The notes below the pieces were generated by a model. The model saw only the letters and a list, made by a program, of their open reading frames with translations. It was not told the DNA's origin and searched no databases. Source: Candidatus Gastranaerophilales bacterium (GTDB taxonomy: Bacteria; Cyanobacteriota; Vampirovibrionia; Gastranaerophilales; Gastranaerophilaceae). From it: a stretch of DNA of 31,822 nucleotides. Within the stretch, counting starts at the first letter, position 1, and every line of letters begins with the position of its first letter. The stretch spans positions 1 to 31,822 of the forward strand of contig CALUUL010000021.1 in NCBI GenBank assembly GCA_944323945.1. The letters run 5' to 3'. Position numbers and translations under genes: made by a program. This document shows positions 25,902-31,822 of the stretch, in pieces.

Positions 25902-27095
25902 TTACTTCTGTTCTAATTTTGAATACTCAAACTTAATTTTAAATTTTATTTTCTTAAATAAAACAATATAAATTTTATCATTTTCATACCAAACATCATA
26001 TAAATTTGCTCGTTTCTTTAATCTTATTTTAAAATTCCAGAATTTAAAATAATATATATTTTTCTCTGTATATAAAACTTGCATTATTTTATACATTAAT
26101 CTTATAATAAGTTTCCTATAATAAAAACTCAAAATGCTTGTCTTATTCTTGATTGCACAAATATTTTTATAGGTTATTGGCATTTTTTTATTTATATATG
26201 CATAATCAAATATAGATTCATCCAATAATATAGATTCTTTTTTGAACTTCTTTGAAAATTTATTCTTTAATTTCAGAGAAATTAATTCATAACGATATAT
26301 TATATCATCTGCTTTCCTATGAAAAAAATCATACTTTACATCTTCGAATATATCTGTTTTTTCTAAAGAAGAATACATTAAATTAACAACATCTATAATA
26401 TCCAAGAACTTTATACCGCCTTTTTGGACAATTGAACCTGTTCTATTTATTCTGTAGTAATATAAAAAATCTCTAACTATCGAAACTCTTTGAGTCTTAA
26501 AAAATATAGAAAAAAAGAAAGGTCCATCCTCAAAAATTAAACCTTCTGGAAATTCAGCTTTATATTCATCTAAAAAGCTTTTTCTGTATAACTTATTCCA
26601 AGCCATTACACATACATCCATTAAAAAATCTTTTGTTTCTTTATATGAAAAGACTTTTCCATCAAAAGACGTATCAAAATAATTAAGATTAAAATATGGC
26701 TCTTTATCATTTAATTTTTGTTCCTGTTCATCAAAAAGATGAACTGCACATATTGAGATATCTGTATTAAGAGATGTTATATTTTTATATAGCTTCTCTA
26801 ACATAGCTAAATCAACCCAATCATCAGAATCAATAAAACTGATATATTTACCTGTTGCAACTTTCAATCCTGCATTACGAGCAGATGACAGCCCTCCATT
26901 TTGTTTATCAACAATAATTACTCGAGAATCTTTATTTTTATATTCTTCTAATATTTTTCTTGACTTATCTGTTGATCCATCATTTACGCATATTATCTCT
27001 ATATCTTTAAAAGTTTGATTAACAATAGTTTCCAAGCATTTTTTTAAATAATTTTCAACATTATAAACTGGTACTATTACAGATATTTCTGCCAA
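25902..27095 (-). CDS. GT2 glycosyltransferase (paralogue of the 402-aa enzyme)
   Basis: A 397-aa GT2 enzyme with ISVIVPVYNVENYLKKCLET, VNDGSTDKS (37-45), GGLSSARNAGLKVATGKY and FIDSDDWVDLAML (87-99). The acceptor half has VMAWNKLYRKSFLDEY and FPEGLIFEDGPFFF. The C-terminal module (LKKRANLYDVWYENDKIYIV) matches that of the 402-aa paralogue (FKKCPQIFDIYYLNDRIYVR). Two similar but not identical enzymes suggest two related linkages in one repeat unit. It lies 2 bp downstream of the 735-aa gene. Confidence 0.92.
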   Translation of the reverse strand: MAEISVIVPVYNVENYLKKCLETIVNQTFKDIEIICVNDGSTDKSRKILEEYKNKDSRVIIVDKQNGGLSSARNAGLKVATGKYISFIDSDDWVDLAMLEKLYKNITSLNTDISICAVHLFDEQEQKLNDKEPYFNLNYFDTSFDGKVFSYKETKDFLMDVCVMAWNKLYRKSFLDEYKAEFPEGLIFEDGPFFFSIFFKTQRVSIVRDFLYYYRINRTGSIVQKGGIKFLDIIDVVNLMYSSLEKTDIFEDVKYDFFHRKADDIIYRYELISLKLKNKFSKKFKKESILLDESIFDYAYINKKMPITYKNICAIKNKTSILSFYYRKLIIRLMYKIMQVLYTEKNIYYFKFWNFKIRLKKRANLYDVWYENDKIYIVLFKKIKFKIKFEYSKLEQK

Positions 27096-27097
27096 TT

Positions 27098-29305
27098 TTA
27101 TTTCTCCAATTTTACTTTATATTTTTCTATTAATCTCTTAATTGGAGATTTCATTTCTTCTCTTAGTTTTATTTCCATTTCTTGCATTTGCTTTCTTATA
27201 CGTTCAATTTCTTCCTGATACATTTTTTCTTGATTCCTAAATTCATAATAAAATTGAGATTTCAATTCTTCTATATTTTGTATATTTTCTTGTCTTTCCT
27301 CTTCAAGTCTACTCCTAAGAATTTCAATATGCTTTTTGACTTCCAAATCTAACTGTTCAAAATTATTTGATATACTTTGTATTTTTGTTGCAACAAATTC
27401 TTTATATTCTTTTCTTAATTGAATATTTTTCTCTTCAGTCTCTTTTTTGTAATAATCGATATCTGAAAAAATTTGTTTATTTTGCTCTGAAATTCTATCT
27501 TGTTCTTTATTTAGTTCTATAAAATTATTTTGTAACACAAAAGATAAATCTTTAATATCATTGTATAAATATTTAGACTTCTCTTCGAGGCGTTCATTTA
27601 TGTGATTGTATTTATTTTCCAAATCCGAATTTATTTTTGAATCAAGTTTATCTAAATTTCCTTGCACTAGTTCGTCTGTATATTTATAATTATTTGTTAT
27701 TTCGTCATAGATTTGAGAGACTTTTAAATCAGTATCTTGAAGCAAATTCAACTTATTTTCTTCAATTTTATTATAAATTACGGAATTTTCTTCATTCAAC
27801 TTTGAGAATAATTCTTCTGTATATTTATAGTTTTTTGTTATTTCTTCATATACTTGTGAAATTTTATAATCAGTTTCTTTTATTAAACCTTGTTTACTAT
27901 TCTCTAGGTTAGTATATAATTCATTTTTATTTGATTCTAAATTTTTGAAAACTTTTTCTATCTCATATGAAAATTCAACATTTTTATCTTTTGCTTCAGA
28001 AAAAAGTTCTTCAGTATATTTATAATTTTTCGTTATTTCCTCATATACTTGAGAGATTTTTGAATCTGTTTCTTTTACAATATCAGTTTTGCTATTTTCT
28101 ATATTTAAATATAATTCATTTTTATTTTGTTCTATGTCGTTATAAATATTTTCTATTTTTCCATCAAGATTACCTTTTATATCTTTTGCTTCAGAAAAAA
28201 GTTCTTCAGTATATTTATAATTTTTCGTTATTTCTTGATATACAGAACTAAAACGTTTATCAATTTCATCTATACCAATAATTTCAGAACGAAGTCTATC
28301 TTCTACCTTATGTATATCAAGATATTCCATAAAAACTTTATTATTAAAATCTTCAAAACTATTGTTTATAACAAGAAGATAACCTTGAAAATAATAAACC
28401 CTTTTCCAATATTCATCTTCTATATTTTCTATCTCTAAACTTTGAAAAACTTTCTTCATTTGAAAGAAAAATTCTTTATGATAATTTTCTTTCAAAAGTG
28501 AATATCTATGAAATAAATCATTTATAATCCAAGCTTGAATCTTCTGTTTTAAATCACTTAAATAAGGAATTTTCTTCAATTTTTCGTAAGTAAGTGAAAC
28601 CATTGGTATACGATCTAATATTTTATTATTAAACTGTTGCATCGTAGAATTCTTACGATTAATTCTATAACTATATAGATTCTTCCAAACTATTTGTATT
28701 CTTTTTGCAGGAATATATGTTCCAAAGAAAAATGGTAAATCTTCATAAATATATCCTTCCGGAAATTGCTCTCCTATATTTTTTAAATATTCTCTTTTAT
28801 AGATTTTATTCCATAATGCAACATTTATATCTAAGATATAATTTTTTGTATCTTCCGCACTAAAAACATTATTTTGAAAATCAGATAAACAATTTAATGA
28901 ATAATAATCAGAAGTTATATAATTTTCATTTATATCATCATATTCTCTAACTTGGCACATAGATATATCGGTATTATTTGTTTTGGCACTATTATATAAA
29001 CACTCAAACATATCAGGTTCAATAAAATCATCAGAATCAACAAAGCCGATATATTCCCCTTGAGCTATTTCTATACCTCTATTTCTTGCAAAACCTTGAC
29101 CTTTTCGCTCGGTTAGATTTATAAGTTTAATTCTTGAATCTTTTTGTAAATATCCTTCAACAATTTCTAATGTTCTATCAGTAGATGCATCATTTATTAA
29201 AATAACTTCTATTTCATTAAGTGTTTGACATAAAACACTATTCAGACACTCTTTAATATAGTTTTCAACATTATTAAATGGTATTATTACTGATACTTTT
29301 GGCAT
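27098..29305 (-). CDS. GT2 glycosyltransferase with long repeated coiled-coil tail
   Basis: A 735-aa fusion. Residues 1-300 are a GT2 domain with VSVIIPFNNVENYI, NDASTDR (38-44), FVDSDDFIEPDMF (88-100), VALWNKIYKREYL and YIYEDLPFFFGTYIPAKRI. It is close to the 490-aa enzyme. From about 330 to the end it is an almost unbroken helical coiled coil. Within it VY(Q/E)EITKNYKYTEELFS recurs at residues 355, 420 and 485, exactly 65 residues apart, with a weaker fourth copy (IYDEITNNYKYTDEL) at 532. The tail ends in a basic stretch SPIKRLIEKYKVKLEK. The catalytic acids are intact. The tail probably serves assembly or anchoring. Confidence 0.9.
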   Translation of the reverse strand: MPKVSVIIPFNNVENYIKECLNSVLCQTLNEIEVILINDASTDRTLEIVEGYLQKDSRIKLINLTERKGQGFARNRGIEIAQGEYIGFVDSDDFIEPDMFECLYNSAKTNNTDISMCQVREYDDINENYITSDYYSLNCLSDFQNNVFSAEDTKNYILDINVALWNKIYKREYLKNIGEQFPEGYIYEDLPFFFGTYIPAKRIQIVWKNLYSYRINRKNSTMQQFNNKILDRIPMVSLTYEKLKKIPYLSDLKQKIQAWIINDLFHRYSLLKENYHKEFFFQMKKVFQSLEIENIEDEYWKRVYYFQGYLLVINNSFEDFNNKVFMEYLDIHKVEDRLRSEIIGIDEIDKRFSSVYQEITKNYKYTEELFSEAKDIKGNLDGKIENIYNDIEQNKNELYLNIENSKTDIVKETDSKISQVYEEITKNYKYTEELFSEAKDKNVEFSYEIEKVFKNLESNKNELYTNLENSKQGLIKETDYKISQVYEEITKNYKYTEELFSKLNEENSVIYNKIEENKLNLLQDTDLKVSQIYDEITNNYKYTDELVQGNLDKLDSKINSDLENKYNHINERLEEKSKYLYNDIKDLSFVLQNNFIELNKEQDRISEQNKQIFSDIDYYKKETEEKNIQLRKEYKEFVATKIQSISNNFEQLDLEVKKHIEILRSRLEEERQENIQNIEELKSQFYYEFRNQEKMYQEEIERIRKQMQEMEIKLREEMKSPIKRLIEKYKVKLEK
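27656..28258. repeat. 65-codon repeats inside the 735-aa gene
   Basis: Three copies of a 195-bp coding repeat carrying the YxEITKNYKYTEELFS motif, plus a fourth shorter-spaced copy. For example, TTCTTCAGTATATTTATAAT recurs at about 28008 and 28201. The region is prone to recombination and to changes in copy number. Confidence 0.8.
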
Positions 29306-29311
29306 TATTAA

Positions 29312-30514
29312 TTATCCCGTAATTTCTTCCTTTAGATTTTTTAATTTTTCATCAAACTCATTTCTTAATTCAGTTATTTTTTGTTCAAGAAAATATTTAT
29401 TTTCCTCATTTCTTTGGCACAATTTTTCATTCATTTCTTTATAAATTTTAGTTAGCTCTTCATAAAATATTGAAGATGTATTATTTATATGCAGGTACAT
29501 TTTATCCAGATTTACAGAAACTGTCTTTTCTAAATCCAATACATTATATTCAGGTAAATTGCCACTGTTTAAAGCTTTTATTTTAGAATCAATTTCATCT
29601 ATTTGAATATCCAATAATCTTTTTAAATTAACGTACCTTACTATTATTTCCTTTTCAAGTTCTGATATTTTATTCCAAATATCATCTTTACCATTACTTA
29701 TAACAGAAGATATTTCATTATTTTTATCTATAACCAATTTTTCTGTATATTGATAATTTTTACTTATTTCATCATATACACGGTTTATTTCCAAGCCTTT
29801 TTTATTTATTTCCGAATTGATATAATCATAAACTTTAGCAATATCATCATAAATTTGCTTAGTCAAATCTTCACTTTTCGAACTTACTTCATTTATTAAT
29901 TCATTATTTTTTATTTGGTTTTGGTAGTCTTTATCATAAAATACTTTTTCTAATTGGTTAAAACGACACAAAATCTCGTAAGAATTATTTTTTATAGTTT
30001 CTACATTATTCTGACAGAATTTATTGAATTCATTTTTAATTGAATCATTTTGTTCATTTATAACACTTCTGTATTTCTGAATTTCTTGGTCTACTTTATC
30101 AATTATTAGTTGAACAATTTCTTCGTCATTTTCAAGAAAACTTCTTCTATAAAAATGATTTTCTTTCGTATTAATTACATTTTCTTCAATAGATTTTAAA
30201 TATAAATCTTTAACAAAATCATTATCATATATTTCAAAAGAATTAACAAAACAAACAAAATCACCACTAGCTATACCAAGTGCTATTTTTTTTGCAGCTA
30301 TATTATCGTTATATATAGGTAAACTAATTAATTTAACTCTTTCATCCTTATTAGATAACTCTTTTACAATACTTTCCGCATCATCTTTTGAAGCATTATT
30401 TATACATATAATTTCAAAATCTTTAAATGATTGAAATATAAGACTATTTAGGCACTCTTTTATATTATTTTGATTTTTATATATTAAAATTAAAGATACT
30501 TTTGGCGATTTCAT
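29312..30514 (-). CDS. degenerate GT2-like domain with coiled coil, probably non-catalytic
   Basis: A 400-aa protein. Residues 1-110 align with the start of the neighbouring GT2 enzymes (VSLILIYKNQNNIKECLNSL, DFEIICINNASKDDAESIV, ASGDFVCFVNSFEIYDNDF). However, the DGST motif has become NNASK and the metal-binding DSDDW has become NSFEI. The acceptor half is missing; after NHFYRRSFL at about 120 the chain passes into a coiled coil of about 270 residues. That tail carries one VYDEISKNYQYTEKL motif, as in the 735-aa protein. I infer a structural or regulatory partner rather than an enzyme. The reading frame is clean, with tight operon spacing (6 bp and 3 bp), so it is not an obvious pseudogene. 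Confidence 0.8.
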   Translation of the reverse strand: MKSPKVSLILIYKNQNNIKECLNSLIFQSFKDFEIICINNASKDDAESIVKELSNKDERVKLISLPIYNDNIAAKKIALGIASGDFVCFVNSFEIYDNDFVKDLYLKSIEENVINTKENHFYRRSFLENDEEIVQLIIDKVDQEIQKYRSVINEQNDSIKNEFNKFCQNNVETIKNNSYEILCRFNQLEKVFYDKDYQNQIKNNELINEVSSKSEDLTKQIYDDIAKVYDYINSEINKKGLEINRVYDEISKNYQYTEKLVIDKNNEISSVISNGKDDIWNKISELEKEIIVRYVNLKRLLDIQIDEIDSKIKALNSGNLPEYNVLDLEKTVSVNLDKMYLHINNTSSIFYEELTKIYKEMNEKLCQRNEENKYFLEQKITELRNEFDEKLKNLKEEITG

Positions 30515-30517
30515 ATT

Positions 30518-31822
30518 TTATCTCTTTTTTGATTTTCTTAGTTTTTGAATTAATTTTGTGAATAAACTTTTTTTGTGTTCATTTATTTCAATACTCATTT
30601 GAGCGATTTGATTTTCCATATTTATTAGCTTATTTTCATATTTTATTCTTTGTTGATTTATTTTTTCATCAAATTCTGTTTGTAACTTAAAAATATGCTC
30701 ATCATATTCCATTTTTTGTTCTGTCAATTTATTTTCCATTTCTACAAAAACTGAACTTAAAGCTTCATAACTAATCTTTTTATCAATACTTTCTTTTAGA
30801 TAATTTATTTCACCTTTTATGTTTTCTTGATTACTATTTAAATTATAAATTCCGTCATTTATAATATTTTCAAGTTTATAATGAGAATCGTTAATTTCTT
30901 TATAAGTTTTAGAAATATTTTCATTTGTATAAGAATAAAGTTCACTAAATTTATGATTAGTTTCTTTTGATAATTTTACTTCTAGAGCTTTATTCTCACT
31001 ATAAAACAATTCTTCTAAGAGTTTAACTTTATCTTCAGTTAGTACTTTTAATGAATTGATTTCTGCATTTAACTTTGAATCAATATTAGTTTTAAGTATA
31101 TTTATAGAAGATTTAAGCGAAGTTAATATCTCTAGCCTTTTTTGGTTTTGTTTTTCTTCAACCGTTTGCACTAAATATTCTGTATAACTGTTGTTTTTTG
31201 TAATTTCTTCGTATATATTTTTCTCGATATTTTTTATATCATTTCTAATATTTGTTTCAGAGTTATTTATCTTATCTGAAACCTCAATCTCAAATATATT
31301 AATTCTTTCATCATTTTCTGACTTGATTATATCCAAATTATTTTGAACATTTGAAATTTCTTCATAGACTTTACTTATTTTTTCATCAACATTGCTATTA
31401 AGCTGTTCTTGAAGTTTTTCATCACTTTCTTTTATAAAATCGTAATTTTTTGAAATTTCTTCATAGACTTTACTTATTTTTTCATCAACATTGCTACTAA
31501 GCTGTTCTTGAAGTTTTTCATCATTTTCTTTTGTAAAATCGTAATTTTTTGAAATTTCTTCATAGACTTTACTTATTTTTTCATCAACATTGCTATTAAG
31601 CTGTTCTTGAAGTTTTTCATCACTTTCTTTTATAAAATCGTAATTTTTTGAAATTTCTTCATAGACTTTACTTATTTTTTCATCAACATTGCTACTAAGC
31701 TGTTCTTGAAGTTTTTCATCATTTTCTTTTGTAAAATCGTAATTTTTTGAAATTTCTTCATAGACTTTACTTATTTTTTCATCAACATTGCTATTAAGCT
31801 GTTCTTGAAGTTTTTCATCACT
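30518..31822 (-). CDS. coiled-coil protein, C-terminal part (runs off window)
   Basis: The frame is open from the stop at 30518 to the window edge, giving 434 visible residues; its start lies beyond 31822. An internal TTG at 31336 is not a needed start because the frame continues upstream without a stop. The visible part is entirely helical and charged. Near the window edge it consists of 33-residue repeats containing KLQEQL, VDEKISKVYEEI and KNYDF. Further on a single EEITKNNSYTEYL motif appears, related to the motif of the next two proteins. The C-terminus is basic (LIQKLRKSKKR). By analogy with its neighbours a GT2 domain may precede it outside the window. Confidence 0.85.
   Translation of the reverse strand, partial: SDEKLQEQLNSNVDEKISKVYEEISKNYDFTKENDEKLQEQLSSNVDEKISKVYEEISKNYDFIKESDEKLQEQLNSNVDEKISKVYEEISKNYDFTKENDEKLQEQLSSNVDEKISKVYEEISKNYDFIKESDEKLQEQLNSNVDEKISKVYEEISNVQNNLDIIKSENDERINIFEIEVSDKINNSETNIRNDIKNIEKNIYEEITKNNSYTEYLVQTVEEKQNQKRLEILTSLKSSINILKTNIDSKLNAEINSLKVLTEDKVKLLEELFYSENKALEVKLSKETNHKFSELYSYTNENISKTYKEINDSHYKLENIINDGIYNLNSNQENIKGEINYLKESIDKKISYEALSSVFVEMENKLTEQKMEYDEHIFKLQTEFDEKINQQRIKYENKLINMENQIAQMSIEINEHKKSLFTKLIQKLRKSKKR
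31352..31822. repeat. 99-bp tandem coding repeats with 198-bp higher-order period
   Basis: TTCATCAACATTGCT recurs at 31382, 31481, 31580, 31679 and 31778, a strict 99-bp (33-codon) period. Successive units alternate between two versions (CTATTAAG with CACTTTCTTTTATAAA, and CTACTAAG with CATTTTCTTTTGTAAA), so the larger period is 198 bp. The array continues beyond the window. Confidence 0.95.

Noticed and set aside
31352..31822. Possible CRISPR array because of regular repeats
   Set aside because: Units are contiguous 99-bp in-frame coding repeats with no unique spacers.

Overview
ORGANISM. The window is very AT-rich bacterial DNA with tightly packed genes. The FtsZ carries the segment [10 protein letters not shown], where most bacteria have an IAVNTD-type segment. 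Together with the rny-ymdB pair, pyruvate phosphate dikinase and several short F-G motif proteins, this suggests a gut relative of Cyanobacteria (Gastranaerophilales/Melainabacteria type). That placement is inferred from remembered family features, not from a search.

LAYOUT. 1-4540 is a minus-strand housekeeping block: the 5' part of ppdK (cut by the window edge), a pilin-like membrane protein, a PHP phosphoesterase, a YmdB-type phosphodiesterase and RNase Y. 4690-5103 holds a tRNA-Leu(UAA) with promoter and terminator, followed by two 80-bp tandem repeats and a second copy of the tRNA 3' end plus terminator. 5122-8029 holds a small membrane protein, a PnuC-like transporter and two lineage-type proteins of unknown function. 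8198-11047 encodes a two-half M16 zinc peptidase without a signal peptide, converging on ftsZ through a shared hairpin terminator.

12380-20468 is the most unusual region. A cassette (PurD-like ATP-grasp enzyme, B12-type radical SAM enzyme, 181-aa unknown protein) is present twice, in the same orientation, as a 3.7-kb near-identical repeat. I noticed one base substitution and one length change in an A-run. Only the copy next to ftsZ is preceded by a 58-aa ORF with an excellent ribosome binding site, ending 3 nt before the ATP-grasp start. It looks like a ribosomal peptide (RiPP) precursor: a short amphipathic start, an acidic Ser/Asn-rich middle and a short C-terminal tail. The stretch between the copies also contains the 3' stub of a second TupA-like gene, broken at the repeat junction.

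20665-31822 is a minus-strand cell-surface glycan locus: a TupA-like ATP-grasp protein and a tightly spaced operon of GT2 glycosyltransferases. Several of these are fused to long coiled coils, at the N-terminus in one gene and the C-terminus in others. A repeated motif (V/I)Y(E/D)EI(T/S)(K/N)NY recurs in three consecutive proteins. One glycosyltransferase has lost its catalytic acidic motifs and looks like a scaffold. The last gene runs off the window through 99-bp tandem repeats. The likely combined role is assembly of a surface polymer by enzymes held together through coiled coils. The peptide-modifying cassette lies between this locus and ftsZ, but no functional link between them is shown.
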